Shown in pieces: positions 43,011-56,269 of a DNA stretch of 64,000 nt (position 1 is its first letter; each line of letters begins with the position of its first letter). Position numbers and translations under genes: made by a program. A model generated the notes under the pieces. The model was given only the letters and a program-made list of their open reading frames with translations. It did no database searches and was not told the origin of the DNA. This DNA is from Callorhinus ursinus (lineage: Eukaryota; Chordata; Mammalia; Carnivora; Otariidae): assembly GCF_003265705.1 (NCBI RefSeq), contig NW_020313278.1, forward strand, positions 300,489-364,488, given 5' to 3'.

Positions 43011-45240
43011 GATCTATACTTCCACATGAAGAAGCTAGAAAAAGCAGCAGAAATGAAATGCAAAATAACCAAAAGAAATGGAGGGGGGAAAGGGAAACAT
43101 TAGACATAATCAATAAAACAGAAAAGTTTTCAAAAATGAAGAAAACCAACAGAGCCCCAAATTGACCTTTTGTAAAGATTAATAAAAATTGATCAGCCCC
43201 TTGCAAGACTGATCAAGAATAATGAGAGAAAACCCAAATGATCGACATCGGGAATGAAAGAGAAGACACAATATGAAAAGATAAGGGAATATTATAAATA
43301 TCTTTGCATCCATAAGTTCGACATTTGAGATGATACAAGCACATTTCTTGAAAGATACAAATAACCAAATCTGACTGAAGAAGGAATTTTAAAACTTGCA
43401 TGGGACGTTGTCTATTACAGAAGTTGAATTTAGTAATTTAAGTAACCTTCCCACAAATAAAAGTTTGGGCCCAGATGGCTTCACTGGTGAATTTTATACC
43501 ACATTTAAGGAAGAAATAATACCTGTTCCACAAAAAACTCTTTTCAGGACATAGAGGAAGAGAGAACAATTCTCATATGAGGTCAACATAATTTTAATAC
43601 CAAAATTTCATAAAGATAATACCAAAAGAGAAAAAAAAAAACCACTGCACACCAATATGCCTCATGAACATGAAGGAAACAGAAATTCCTGACTAGATAT
43701 TAGCAGATTAAATCCAGCAATATTTAAGAAGTATGACGTATCTTGATCAGGTAAGGTTTATTCCAGGAATTCAAGGTTGATTTAACATTTGAGAAAACAT
43801 TAATGTAACTTATCATATTAGCACAATTATGGAAACAAGTTACATGAACCCACCAACAGATGTAATAAAGTATTCAACAGAATTCATCATCCATTTATGA
43901 TAAAAATTCCCAGCAGATAAGGACTAGAAAGGAATTTCTTTGTCTAATAAAAAGTATCTACAAAAACAAACAACAGTAATCTTTAGCATTAACATGATTC
44001 TTGCTGGTGAACTATTGAACCCTTTCTTCCCATTTCATTGTACTGGCTGTCCTGTATACTATGTACAGGACATAGTGTGTGAACACCTATAACACTATGG
44101 GAGAAACAAAAAGCATAAATATTGGAAAGGACAGAACAAAAGTGTCTTTGTTTACAGATGACATGATTATTTACAAAGAAAGCCTAAGGTATCTACCAAA
44201 AGCAAACAAAAATAACAAGCAAATTCTACAAGCCCACAGATTTCAAAAATCAATACGCAAAAGTTATATTTTGAAGACTGCCAATAAAAATTTGGAAAAA
44301 AATTTTAGATTCTATAAATTAATAACATCAAAAATGAAACCCGGCTCCTATCTTACTCTGTACATAAAAATTTGAAATGAATCCTAAATTCAAACATATA
44401 AGCTAAAACTATCAACTTCTAGAAGAAAACAAAAAAGAATATGTCTAGAACCTAAGTACAGAGAAAGATTTCTTAGAGACAACATGAAAAGCACAAATCA
44501 TAAGAGAGAAAATAATCCATCGGGCTTCATCAAAATTAAAAACTTCTCACCAAAAAATATAACTTCTCACTATTAAAAATACAAAGCCACAAGCCAACAA
44601 CTCAGAGAAAATATTTGCAACACAAACATCTGAGAAAGGGCTTATATCTATTATATATAAAGAACTCCTATAACCATACAAAAACAACACAATTTTTTTA
44701 ATGGATAAAAGACTTGAAAGGACACTGCACAAAGCCAGATATATGAAATATATGTAACTAATGAGATATCATTTCATAGCCACTATCATGGAAAATCTGA
44801 CAATACTAAGTGTTGACAAGGATGAGGATGCTCCATAGAATTCTCATTCCTTACTAGTTAGACTACAACATCTAAACCTGTCATGAAACCGTTTGGCAAT
44901 TTTTTTACAAACTGACACATAAATATTACTCAACAATTATCATCCTTAGTATTTACCCAAGGAAAATAAAACCATGTCTTTAGAAATGACTTGTACTGGG
45001 GGTTTTCATAGCAGCTTTATTCCTAACAGTCAAAAATTGAAAGAACCCAAATGCCCATCAGGCAGTAAGTAGATAAACATAATGTGGAATATATATTTTT
45101 GAGATCATGCACATGTATGTATATGTGAATAAGCTACTGATATATACAACAACACAGATGAATCTCAAAAACATACCATTGATTGAAGGAATACAGCTAC
45201 TGTATAATTTTATTATATGAATACCAGAACAGGCACATAC
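43011..45240 (+). repeat. Old L1 with ORF2 reverse transcriptase remnant
   Basis: ORF2 landmarks occur in order: 'ggcccagatggcttcactgg' then 'gaattttataccacatttaa', and 'gtgtctttgtttacagatga' encoding 'SLFTDDMIIYKES', where F-x-D-D is the L1 catalytic box (Asp codons 44158-44163). Later come 'aagccaacaactcagagaaa' and the 3' UTR 'tttcatagcagctttattcc'. The longest surviving frame is 99 codons (44079-44375). Many stops, no promoter and no tail purity mean an ancient, dead copy. Confidence 0.8.
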
Positions 45241-45481
45241 AGCCCCAGCATGGTCATAATGAAGCGTAGATGTTATTGGGGAATTTCAGCCAGCCAAGGA
45301 TTGCTAAGTCCCTGCCAAGTTCCCTAGACAGGCTTCCTGGTCTCCACACCACAAAGTAAGTGGGCTGGGCCTGTGAATCCACCCAGGCAGGACATGGCTA
45401 ACAGGGTGGAATTGTGCCCCAATTTGTCCTGAATGGTGGGTCCACGAAATGCATGTCAAAGCAAACACTATACTGGCAAAG

Positions 45482-46015
45482 CAACTTTTTTCATTTTATT
45501 ATTTTTTTCATCATGGCAAGTATACTCTTTAATCCCCATCCCCTCTTTACCCCATACTCTCACCCACCTCCCCTCTGGTAACCATTAGTTTGTTCTCTAG
45601 AGTTAAGAGCTTCTTGGTTTGTCTTTTTTTCCTCCCTTTTGTTTGTTTCTTAAATTCTGCTTTTGAATGAGATCATATGGTATTTGTCCTTCTCTGACTG
45701 ACTTATTTCACTGAGCATAACACTCTCTAGTTCCATCCATGTCATGGCAAATGGCAAGATTTCATTCCTTTCTATAGCTGAATAATAGTCCATTATCTAT
45801 AGATACACCACATCTTCTTTATCCTTTGACCCACCGATGGATACTTGGGCTGCTTCCATAGCTTGGCTTTTGTAAGTAATGCTGCTGTAAACATAAGGGT
45901 GCATATATCCCTTTGAATTTGTGGGTTTTCTATTTGGGGAGGTAAATACCCAGCAGTGTGATTCCTGGATCATAGGGTAGTTTCTATTTTTAATGCAAGG
46001 TAATTTTTTAAATGG
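45482..46015 (-). repeat. L1 3' end
   Basis: 'gatcatatggtatttgtcct', 'ctgacttatttcactgagca', 'agttccatccatgtcatggc' and 'atagctgaataatagtccat' are the reverse complement of the L1 ORF2 end and 3' UTR. Confidence 0.85.
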
Positions 46016-46267
46016 AATAACTCCCAGAATTCCAGGGGAAGGTCCACCCATCAGCTCCCACCAGCATTAGACCCTGATTAGGCCCCCTAGTCTTCCAGGT
46101 GTCCCCAGTAAGCTGGGCCAGGGGCTAGGAAAGGTGTTTGATCCACCCTCTGCATGGTATTCTCCATGAATGCAGTTGTGGACACATGGGTGATTTTGTT
46201 GGGCATTTATAATGGAGGAATGTGTGTGCGGGACAGGTGGTGTGCATCCATGTGCATCTGTGATGTG

Positions 46268-46313
46268 TGTGCGCACCTAATGTGTGTGTGTGTGTGTGTG
46301 TGTGCATGTGTGT
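46268..46313. repeat. (TG)n microsatellite
   Basis: Alternating TG with one or two interruptions. Confidence 0.9.
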
Positions 46314-47190
46314 GCTTGGGATGCACATGCGCATCCACATGTATGTGTGTTTGTAACAGATGCTCAGGATTCACAGAAGCAGATGCTGGCTTATTCTGGA
46401 ATGACACTGAGTGATTCCACCAGTGACAGGGTGCTTGCCTCCTCTCCTATCACCATCTCCCAAAGACCTCTCGGGTGCTATGGCCCTCCCTTTGCCCCGA
46501 TGCTGACAGATAAGCCCCCAAGAGCATCATTTACGGCCTCCATAAGAGCAGCAGGCGCATCTGCCCCAAAAAGGCAGGAAAAATGGACTACTCTCAACAG
46601 GTCTGTGGTTTCCACAAGCTGATAAGCTGACACTCGGGAGGTGTTGACTTAAAAAATCAGGAGATTTTTATATTTCGCAATGTGTTTGGGTTTTATCAAT
46701 GTCTCCTCACCCCTCTATTCTTGATGTTTCATTACTCTCACAATCAGTTCTGACAGCCTAAACAGAACTTGATTCGGACAGTTTATTCTTTAAATGAATG
46801 ATCCTCACATCTTCTGACATCCCTTTCCATCCTCCCTGAAATGTGCTCTTCAACATCTGTTGAGCTGGTTGTAGCTGCCAGAACTTCCGTAATTCAATAA
46901 TCAAAACAGGTGCCAAAGAAGTAAATCCATGACTGTTAATTCTTCAAGTTCCACTCTCCCTCTCCACCTACCTAAATTGTCTGGAAAGGAATGTCAGCTC
47001 TCTGCTCGGCCGATTACAGGCTCTGGGCAGCCTGCATCAGAGACAGAGATTTCAAAAAGGAGAAAATTCACAACTGATCCCCAGAAGGAATATTTTAAAA
47101 CCTCTTCCTGAAATGAAGCTTGGTTTCATTTTAGTCTTTTTTAGAATGAACGAGGGTAAGGCAGGAGTCAGAGTTTATTTTCCAAGATCC
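46314..47190. other. Unique sequence
   Basis: No gene or named repeat recognised. Confidence 0.4.
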
Positions 47191-47192
47191 TG

Positions 47193-47315
47193 ATTCTCAG
47201 AGCATGCCGAATTGCCCCTGCATCAGAATTACTGGGAAATCTTTTAAATTCTATCATTCCAGGCCCCAACACAGATGTTCTGACTCAAACCTTGGAGTGA
47301 GAGAGCAAAAATGTG
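47193..47315 (+). repeat. MER20-like hAT fragment
   Basis: 'gattctcagagcatgccgaa', 'catcagaattactgggaaat' and 'ttccaggccccaacacagat' follow the left half of MER20. Confidence 0.6.
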
Positions 47316-47946
47316 CATAGTTAACCAGACTAACCAGGGTGAGTCTAGGCCTGGGACAATTGGAGATCAAGAGATGTAAAGATTTTTATACCCCGCCCCC
47401 GCCAAAAAAGAAACAAACAAATCAAACCGCGGTCACTTATAAAAAGCAATTCCATTCACTCACCCCTTGTCTCTGCCTTTGAAGAACGTAAAGCAGTCAA
47501 GTGAGTTCTTTAAAATTAGAATTGGGGGCCGTAAAACTTTGTTTAGGAAAGACAATAAATCCTGAAAAATAAATCCCAATTTTATTTTATGTCCAGTGAG
47601 GGGGTGAGTGGGAGAGAATGGAATGAAGGGAAACATTACAAAAGGGAAGAAAAAGAGGGAAAGAAGGAACAGAGAGGAATTTGCTTTTCTGAGTAATTTC
47701 TATATGACAGTCACTGTTCTAAACATCCCATACGGGCTATTCTGCTTCGTCCAAGGAAGAGAGAGAGGGTGGGGAGAGACTCAGAGGATGTGACAATCAG
47801 ATTGTCAGGGTGGCAGGGACACAGAAAAAGACACAGAGAAACAAAAATACAGACAAAGAAAAAAAATGCACAGTGATATCAAGAAATAAGGAGAGCAACC
47901 GAGAGCCGTGGAGATCCAGAGAGGGTGACGATACAGAGAGATACAG
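47316..47946. other. Unique and purine-rich sequence
   Basis: GA/A-rich low-complexity DNA dominates 47600-47680 and 47755-47945. No gene recognised. Confidence 0.4.
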
Positions 47947-48326
47947 TATTAGTTGGCTCCGGCTGCCATAACAAATACCCCAGGCCAGCACCTGGCAACT
48001 TCAACCACATAAATGAGTGTCTCACACTTCTCAAGGCCGGAAGTCCGGGACCGAGGTGTGGGCAGTGTTGGTTCTTCCTCTTTCCCAGGCAGGCATCTTT
48101 TCCCTGTGACGTCACATCACCTTCCTCCTGTATCGATCAGTGTCCAGATTTCCTCTCCTTCTCAGGACACCAGTCATGTTGGATGGAGACCCATGAGAAT
48201 CACCACATATTGACTCAATTATGTCTGTAAAGACGCTATCTGCAAATACAGTCACATTCCAAGGTACCGAGGGTTGTAACTTCGGTGTACGCATTTGGAG
48301 AGTGACACAGTTTATCCCTAACAAAT
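47947..48326 (-). repeat. MaLR (MST/MLT1-like) LTR
   Basis: 'ggctccggctgccataacaa', 'ggacaccagtcatgttggat', 'tctgcaaatacagtcacatt' and the end 'cagtttatccctaacaa' are the reversed LTR in order, about 380 bp. Confidence 0.75.
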
Positions 48327-48424
48327 AGTTAAGAGACAGAGGACAGGGTAGAATACACTAAGGGATCCACAAGACCACCCAAAGAGGGAAACATGAAAAG
48401 AAAGGCAGAACTAAAAGGAAATTG

Positions 48425-49105
48425 TTTAATTTTTAATTTTTTTTATTTAAATTCAATTAGTTAACATATAGTGCATTATTAGTTTCAGAGGTAGAGTTCG
48501 GTGATTCATCAGTTGCATATAACACACAAAGCTCATTACATCATGAGCCCTCCTTAATTTCTGTCACCCAGTTACCCCATCCCCTGACCCTCCTCCCCTC
48601 GAGCAACCCTCAGGTTTGTTTCCTGAGATTAAGAATCCCTTATGGTTTGTCTCCCTCTCTGATTTCATCTTGTTTTAATTTTCCCTCCCTTCCCCTATGC
48701 TCCTCTATTTTACTTCTTAAATTCCACATATGAATGAGACTGTATGGTAATTGTCTTTCTCTGATTGACTTATTTTCCTTAGTGTGATACCCTCTAGTTC
48801 TATCCATTTCGTTGCAAATGTCAAGATTTCATTTTGATGGCTGAGTAATATTCCATTGGATATATGAACCATATCATCTTCTTTCTCCATTCATCTGTCG
48901 ATGGACATCTGGGCTCTTTCCATAGTCTGGCTGTTGTGGACAGTGCTGCTATGAACATTGAGGTACATGTGCCCCTTCTTCTCACTATGTTTGTATCTTC
49001 GGGATAAATACATAGTAGTGCAATTGCTGGGTCATAGGATAGCTCTATTTTTAACTTTCTGAGGAACCTCTATACTGTTTTCCAGAGTGGTAAAGAGCTT
49101 GCATT
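48425..49105 (-). mobile_element. L1 3' end, 5'-truncated
   Basis: Reversed L1 with a T-rich start (the poly-A tail), 'tcaattagttaacatatagt', 'gacttattttccttagtgtg' and 'tattccattggatatatgaa', ending 'gttttccagagtgg'. Near-duplicate 'taaaaggaaattgt' (48412-48424) and 'taaaaggaaaaaattgt' (49106-49122) flank it, a likely target duplication. Its form is the carnivore lineage type. Confidence 0.85.
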
Positions 49106-49122
49106 TAAAAGGAAAAAATTGT

Positions 49123-49817
49123 AAATACATTTTGAAGTCATTTTTCGTTGAGGTCCCACTCTTTTGTCTGCTTAGGCAACAGATTTCACAGTCTTATTTA
49201 AGACACATAAAATGGTGTTGAGCTGACTAATGATGTGTTGTTCATAGATTTCCAGCAACTCTCATCTTTGGTTCCTTGGCCCCATCAAGCTCCAACCATT
49301 TGCGATTCTATTATTCCAATCCATGCTTCACAATTTAACTTATTAAGGGGAAAACTTCATTTATCTGGCCATCAAATTAAATATAAAAAGGACATCCCTG
49401 TCCTCGAGCGGCAACTCACTTGAATTGTAAGCATAGTATTTTAAGGGAATCATCTGACTGTAAACCCCCAAATTTAATATCCAATTGATTTAGCACTTTC
49501 GCTTCAAGCTAGTCCTAAGGAACCCTTCTACTATTTTGAAGTTACCTTCAACTTGTAATATTCTTACGATTTATAAGAGATATCCCAGAGCACCATATAC
49601 TGTGAATATTTGGAATATTCTTGGTCATGCTATGTAATGGAGCCAATGATATAGTATTATTAATAATCCTCCAGGGTAGAGAAAAAGAAAACCTGTCCTG
49701 TGGTTGGAGGAAGATTAACAGTAACTGAAATCCTAAAGAACTCTGCCAGTTCCCAGATGCATAAGTACTGGGCTGGATTGATGGGTGGAAGATATCTTAA
49801 CAGATAAGAAAGTGTGC
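49123..49817. other. Unique AT-rich sequence
   Basis: No repeat landmarks at 49240-49640. No gene recognised. Confidence 0.4.
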
Positions 49818-49968
49818 AAGGCAGTGACTCTCAAAGGCTAGTGCATAAAAGAATCTCCTGGGGAATTTACTAAAAATGCAGATTCCTGGTAGAGATTCTG
49901 AATCAGTAAATACAATGTGGGATGCGATCATCAGCATTTTTACTGGAAATCCAGGGATTTGGCATTAA
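49818..49968 (+). repeat. MER20-like hAT element
   Basis: 'gactctcaaaggctagtgca', 'gaatctcctggggaatttac' and 'gattctgaatcagtaaatac' are MER20 landmarks. Confidence 0.7.
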
Positions 49969-49999
49969 GTGTTTATCAAATCATTTGTTAAGAAACACA

Positions 50000-50200
50000 G
50001 GGATGCTGGGAAGGTTGGCAGCCTTGGGCTCAGACAAACCGCAACTCTGACAGTTACATCCTGTGGCTTAATGCCTCGCGATCAGTTGCTGGTCTGCATG
50101 GTGGGGTGTGGATACCCCTCAAAGGTTTATTGCAAGGAATATATAAAACTATGTAAAACAAAGGGCTTAGCACAGAGACATGCAATACATACCAGGCGCT
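50000..50200 (+). repeat. MIR fragment
   Basis: 'agccttgggctcagacaaac' and 'aaagggcttagcacagagac' match MIR head and tail. The core is diverged. Confidence 0.5.
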
Positions 50201-50960
50201 CCAGAGGTATCATATATATATATAAATACACCTGCTCGCCTCAATCCCCGTTCAATTAAACATTTTATTTATTTAAAATATATAATAAAATCACATGACC
50301 TTCATGCTCAACAGATACAAAAAACTCAAAGTGGGGGTGGATTTTTCAAGGCTAGAGCCCACTCGGACAGTTTTTAAGGGAGCGGCTCCGAGGAACCCCC
50401 CCCAACCCTACAGCCAAACACCTCCCTACAGAGCTGCCCAGGGGCTCCGACAGGCTGAATGTCCTCTGTTGCTCATTTATCACTATCTGTATACCATTTT
50501 CTTAGCATCCCCAAGAAATCAACAGTCAGTCTTTGAGATGCCCTCCTGAACTCCACGTTGGACTATAAAGTCGTATATTCATTTTGGCTTGAAACTCAGT
50601 GCCCGGATGACTTTCTTCTCTGAAAGCTGTGCTACCCAAGTGGAATCCTATTCAACAGTTCTCCAAATCATGGATTTCAGAATGATGAGTAAGGACTGTC
50701 AGAGAAATCTCATGACCCTAGGGGTCCGAGTGCAGGTGTCTGTGAGAAAATGGTCCTTAGAAAAGCTACAGTAGACTGGTGGTGTCTCATTCGAGTCACC
50801 AACTCTTGGGGACATTCACCTGTGACACATGGCTATACCTACCATCCTGAGTAGCTCTTGATACTGCCAATTCTATTACCACTCCTGCTACTATCCCTAC
50901 TATTACTCCCGCTACTGTGGTGAAATGATTAATATTAATAATCATCATCATCACAAAAAT
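50201..50960. other. Unique sequence
   Basis: Short AT repeats lie at 50208-50225. No gene recognised. Confidence 0.4.
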
Positions 50961-50962
50961 AA

Positions 50963-51170
50963 TAGCTAACATTAATATGTGCTTCCTATATGTCAGGCAC
51001 TATGTTAATTGCTTTGCCTCTATTCTCCCATTTAATTCCAAAAATAAAACTGGGAACTACTCATCATTATCCCCATTTCACTGATAGAAGATAGAGGTTT
51101 AAAGGGGGTGCACACCTTGACCACAGGCCACAGAGCCCACGCAAGGCAGGGCTGGAGATCCAGCCCAGCT
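50963..51170 (-). repeat. MIR SINE
   Basis: 'atatgtcaggcactatgtta', 'ttatccccatttcactgata' and 'ccacagagcccacgcaaggc' are in reversed MIR order. Confidence 0.75.
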
Positions 51171-51734
51171 TTGCCTTGGCTCCAGGTACAGTGTCGGGGT
51201 TCCCAACTTTGAGTGTGAGGCTCCTTCTTTCACACTAAAAACTGAGGAGACCCCATGAGGCAGTACCTCCGTTGTTAGCGTGTTGAGGAAATGCGCAGCA
51301 GCAGAAAGCAATGGTGAATTCTGCGAATGTTTCAGTGACTTTGCATCTGCTAATCACGGCAGCAGCTGCAAATGGATAAACGTGGCATAGTTGGCTGGAG
51401 CCAAGCCAACACTGACATGACAATGCGTGCTGGCGGAAGAATTCGGGGAAATGTTTCAGTAACTGCCCTCAGTCCAAAATGGGCTAACAGGTCCTGTAGC
51501 TAGAAATGGACTTTAGAATTCAGCTAATCCATTTCTCCACGTTGGAGTAAGTTAATGGCACGTGGTCTCCCAAGGAAGTCTCCGACTTCAATCCCCTCTC
51601 CAGCGTATGAGTTTACCAAATCCCTGGCTCATGTCTCAGGGTCCCAATGACCCAGTCTCCTCACCCACGTCTGTCCCATGAAGTTGCTGCGTCACTTAGA
51701 ACCAGCATCAGTTGAACCATAGAACCATAAACCT
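51171..51734. other. Unique sequence
   Basis: No recognised feature. Confidence 0.4.
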
Positions 51735-51897
51735 CAGGCCAACCCCAGCCCACCTCCTGTTTTGTAAATAAGACTTTATCAGCGCACAGCCACGCCCATT
51801 CATTTGCAAATCGTCCGCAGCCGCTTTCCCATTACAGGGGGGAACATATCTGATCTGTGGCCCTATATGGAAAAAGTTTGCTGACAGTGAAACTAAG
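51735..51897 (-). repeat. Nonautonomous hAT-like DNA transposon
   Basis: Reversed copy of the family at 25845-26074: 'tgtaaataagactttatcag', 'cacagccacgcccattcatt', 'tggaaaaagtttgctgacag'. Confidence 0.6.
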
Positions 51898-52264
51898 GTG
51901 CTGTGGGAAATTTGCCTTTGCATCATCTGATATCCTAGCAAACACCCTGGAACGTTCTGGAGTTTTGTTCCTTTAGATACTCGCAACAGGTGTCCAGACC
52001 TTCCAGAAAAGTTAGGGGGGAAGGGACAGAAAAAAGGATAAAAGTAAACTTTCTGAGAACAGAAAGGGAACTCGGAGCACCTTGGGAAGCCATTCTCCCT
52101 TCTGGAAGAAAGCCGTTCTCCCTCTCTGTGAGTTAATGTAACTGTGCCAGGAAAGAAAGGTTATATATGCTCCATCAGTTGTATGACCTAAGGTGACAAC
52201 CATCTGTGACACATAATCCTGTGGCCAGAGATCACAGGGAAGTAAGCATTGGGAGGATAGCATA

Positions 52265-52375
52265 TGAAAGGAGCCCCTGACTTGGAGTCAGAAGCTTCAC
52301 GTAGAATCTCCAGCAGACCCATCACTTAGCTGTGTGACCTTGGGCGAGCCACTCAGCCTCGCTGAGATTTCCCAT
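52265..52375 (+). repeat. MIR fragment
   Basis: 'gacttggagtcagaagcttc' and 'gctgtgtgaccttgggcgag' are clear MIR blocks. Confidence 0.8.
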
Positions 52376-52424
52376 CCATGTTGTCCCTTGTCTGGAACCA
52401 CTCTCGCTGGAACAACAGCACCGC

Positions 52425-52745
52425 CTAGTGTGGCATGGCCAGCCCTCCCTCCTCTTTCAAATACCACCTCAAATGTCGCCTCCCCAGAGAGGTCTTCACT
52501 GCCTCCCACCCTCCATCATCTACTGTGCCATCCACACCATCCATTCCACCATCTGTCCCGTTACCTAATTCACTCGCTTGTTCACATTTTAGTCATCTGC
52601 CTTCCCTACCTAGACGGTTAACTCTGCAAGGACAAACACCTAGAGTTATGTGCACTCCAATCCCAGGACTTAAAAATATGCCGGGCATGTAGGAGGCATT
52701 CCAAGAATACTAGCCGAATGAGTAGATGAATGAATGCCTATGTTA
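52425..52745 (+). repeat. L2 LINE 3' end
   Basis: 'ctcaaatgtcgcctccccag', 'ccttccctacctagacggtt' and 'catgtaggaggcattccaag' then 'atgaatgaatg' are ordered L2 3' landmarks. Confidence 0.75.
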
Positions 52746-52997
52746 ATGAATGACCTACCACTCTGAGCTGGCAAGAGCCTCTTACAAAATAATGCTTTGT
52801 GAGGTATTATATGGATGTAACCAACAAATTGGGATTTTCCCAGTGCCCATCTGAGAATTGAATATGCCTGCCCAAGGGAAAAAGTTCTGAACCAAAATGT
52901 TCACCAGTCCTGGAATCTGACAATATCGATATGGGTCATCTGCTAGATTTGTTCCCTTCCAGTGCTGCCCAGAGTTCTCGAAGTCCAAGTCATGAAT

Positions 52998-53180
52998 ATA
53001 GGTGCACCTCATTTTATTGCACTCTGCTCTTATTGTGCTTCACAGATACTGTGTTTTCACAAACTGAAGGTTTGTGGCGGCCCTGCATTGAGCACCATCT
53101 ATCAGCACATTTCCAACAGCACTTCCTCACTCGAGTCTCTCTATAACCAAACCTGCCATAACTCCAAGGTATGCCTGTAT
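52998..53180 (+). repeat. Tc1/mariner (Tigger-type)-like DNA element fragment
   Basis: 'cacctcattttattgcactc', 'ctgaaggtttgtggcggccc' and 'tttccaacagcacttcctca' resemble a common TA-inserting element. The family is uncertain. Confidence 0.45.
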
Positions 53181-53197
53181 ATATCCATAGACTTGTC

Positions 53198-53199
<2 letters not shown>

Positions 53200-53244
<45 letters not shown>
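53200..53244. repeat. (CA)n microsatellite
   Basis: About 22 uninterrupted AC units. Confidence 0.95.
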
Positions 53245-53246
<2 letters not shown>

Positions 53247-54419
53247 ACTCTGACTGTAGCCCACACCATTACGCTAAATTACCTGCCTGTTATCCCTAAG
53301 CATGGAGGAGCTAATTGGTGGCAGAGGTCCTCCCCTAGCTTGGACACAAATGCATCTGTCTTCACATATAACCTGATTTGTAGAATGGGATGAGTGTGGG
53401 CTGAAGGCAAGTTTTATATTTCTGTGTTTATGTTCAGAGTCCCTAAAATGGACTGTGCTGTCCCTCCTCCCAGCCCACGGGGCTTTACCTATGTCTCCTG
53501 GGCTGGTCCCACTCTCCCAGCCCTGCCCCACCTCACCCAACTCGTACTCATTCCCTGCATTTCCTCGAAAGTTCCAGTCATCAGAAAGCTTGACCTCCAC
53601 TCCTAGCCCAGGTCAGAGCCCTCATTATACGTAATTTACCTTCCTACCATGGTTCAAAATAATAATGGACTTAATAATTCATATAACCTGAACGTAGGCT
53701 GGAGTTTCCCTGCCCCCTCAGGGACTAGTTTAAATTTGGATGGATCCCCAATACTATGAGATATCAAATATCTCCCCTGCAAGTTCTGAGAGTTCCAGAA
53801 ACCATGCTCCATGCTTCTGTCTGCTTCTCCCACACCCAGTCTTGAAGACCCAGAGCTGTTCTAGCCTGCATCCTTCCCACACAAGCAATGCTTCCCCTCT
53901 GGTGGCACACTGCCAGCTTCTCGCGCTGCCTCCTGGTGTGAGTTACAGAGGACACCGGGGTGCGCAGGGAAGGCGTGTTACCACTTCTGTTAATGGTGCT
54001 AAGCACACCCTTCTCACAATCCCCACCCGCCCCTTCTCCCTCCTGCCTCCTGTCTTGTTTCTGCACAAACAGAAGTCCTTCCCTTACACGACTGGCAGGT
54101 CTTCCTACTCACAAGCCCTTTCTGCCCCAAACCAGAAATTTTCACCTGGGAAATTTTCCAAGTAAACATAGTGCTCATTAATTTTTTTAAGCAAAAAAAA
54201 ACCTCTTTTCAGAGTTTGCTTTGCCCTGGCATTTGCTGGTGTTGCCAGAAAGTGATGGGCAAGGATGTTCCTGTTCGTGAAAGAGGTGGTTAGCTCGGCA
54301 GGGTGACTGGTAAGAGCCATACAGAACACCATTGGCCTTCCAAAGCCCTATGCCAATGCCAAAGCGCCTGAGCTTATCACCCCCTAGCCTTATCAACATC
54401 TCACGTCCCTACGGGGCAA
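53245..54419. other. Unique sequence
   Basis: No gene or clear repeat. Overlapping open frames on both strands at 53740-54165 have no domain. Confidence 0.4.
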
Positions 54420-55300
54420 ATTAACTTCTCTTGGCCTCTAAAAGCCTAACTCTGATGTCACCTCTGATCACCAACTGAGATTCTGGGACCAACTGCAATG
54501 TGTGTCAGGAGATACTCCCCCTTGCCACCAAGCAGTTCGCAGACACCAGCTGGGTGTCCTGCAATTCTACTTAATTCTGACACCATCTACCTGGAGGCAC
54601 CATCAGATCCCACAGGTGAAGGGCTCAGACATGACTGCCCCCCACCTCACGCTTCAGATGCTGGTCACAAGGCCGGGTGGCCACCTGTGCTTTGGACTGA
54701 CCAGCTGTAAATTGGAGGTTCCAACACTCCCCCTCCTTGGGTTTCATGAATTTGCTAGAGCAGCTCATAGGACTCCGAGAAACTTTTTACTTACTAGATT
54801 AGCGGTTTATTACAAAGCCTATAACTCAGAAACAGCCCAATGGCAAGATGCACAGGGCAAGGTATGGAGAAGGGCGCAGAGCTTCCCATGCTTTCTCGGA
54901 CCAAGCCACTCTAGCCCTGTTCCCCATGTGTTCACTGACCCCGAAGCTCTCTGAACTCCGTCTTTTTTGGCACTTTAGGGATGCTTCATTACATAGGCAT
55001 GACTGATTAAACCACTGGCCATTGGCAACTGCACTCAACCTCCAGCCCTTCTCCCCTCCCCAGAGGTTGAGGGGTAGGACTGACAGTTACAAACCTCTAA
55101 TGATGTAGTTGTTTCCCTGGAAACCAGCCGCCATCCTTAGGTGCAACCCAAAAGTCACCTCAGTCACGTAACAAGAGATACCTTTATCTCTCTCATCTCT
55201 TGGGGAATTTCCAAGAGTTTTAGGAGCTCTGTGCCAGAAAGAGTTGGCATTTAGGATGAAGACCAAATACATATTTCTTCTTATAGATCGCAATATCACA
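54420..55300 (-). repeat. LTR of an ERV-class element
   Basis: The reversed LTR starts TGTGATATTGCG at 55300. Landmarks on + are 'cgaagctctctgaactccgt', 'cattacataggcatgactga', 'aacctccagcccttctcccc' and 'gaccaaatacatatttcttc'. The left boundary is approximate. The family is not recalled with certainty. The 150-codon frame inside it is incidental. Confidence 0.55.
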
Positions 55301-56269
55301 GCCTGTTTGCTCATTTGTCAAATGGGGATGAGAATGCCAACCTTATGAGGATTACATTCCACTTCCTTTCCCCAGACACCTCATTCTGTTCCTCACAAAA
55401 AAGACAGATGCTAAAGTCACGAAGTTGGAAATGATCCCTACGTGCCACGGAAGGTCAGGTGCCACGTTGGACCTGATTTTTCTTCTCTTTGCAAATGCTT
55501 TGTCTCAGTACCACAGGGTGCACCATGTCAGAGCCCAGAAAACGAGGTCATTGCAGATGGCAAAGTGCCTTGCCCCCGTTTCTCCCCCAAGTTTAATTTG
55601 AGAGCCAGGCTGGCTGCCGCCTTCTCTATCAGCATCCAGCCAGCCAGTGCAGAGCCTGAGAAAGGTGTCCTAAACCTTCAGTTCAAGCTTGGTGCTTCTC
55701 CCTTGCTCATGGAACACGACTTCGTTCTGCATTTTCAAAGAACGGATGGGGACCATGCTAAGGAGGGTTCTCTCTCCTCCAGCCCAGCTGCAGAGCGGGG
55801 CAAGAGCATGAGTTTCCTGCCCGCACCCCAGCCATCTTCCAAACCACCAGCATCAATGGGATGGGAGCACTGCTGCCCTCCCTCAGGAAACAGTCTTCCA
55901 GCCTCGAGCATGATTTATTAATTTCACTGCTTTGGCACGGTCATTTATCAAAATTCCCTCAACAGTTCAATTAGGAACGGCTTGCCTCCCAAATTGGGGT
56001 TGGTTTTCTCATCTCCCCTAGCCAGCTTGTGGTCTGCAGAGCTGCCCTGACCACCCTTGGTTTGGGGAGCACCAGATGAAATAAATCACACTTCCCACTT
56101 ATTGACTTCACACTTCCCGCTGCACGAAAGTACCACGAAGGAGACAGGGCAGATAAATATTTTCCCTGTTCTTCAGCACCTAATTGTTGCTCCTATGGAA
56201 CCGAGGACGGAGACTTCATCCTCCCGTCCACCATCACCCTAATGTCACCCTGTTCCCCACTCTCTTTGG
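55301..56269. other. Unique sequence with a 159-codon open frame
   Basis: A frame at 55442-55921 (+) is the longest outside the repeats and provirus. It has no domain or low-complexity signature I recognise and no sign of splicing. It is probably chance in moderately GC-rich DNA. Confidence 0.35.

Noticed and set aside
53200..53244. CA microsatellite considered as a CRISPR-like or satellite array
   Set aside because: A pure dinucleotide repeat with no spacers, ordinary in mammals.
54502..54954. A 150-codon + frame
   Set aside because: It lies antisense within an LTR-class repeat. Repeat landmarks explain the sequence.
55442..55921. A 159-codon + frame in unique sequence
   Set aside because: No domain, no signal peptide, no splice or promoter context. 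Compatible with chance in GC-moderate DNA.
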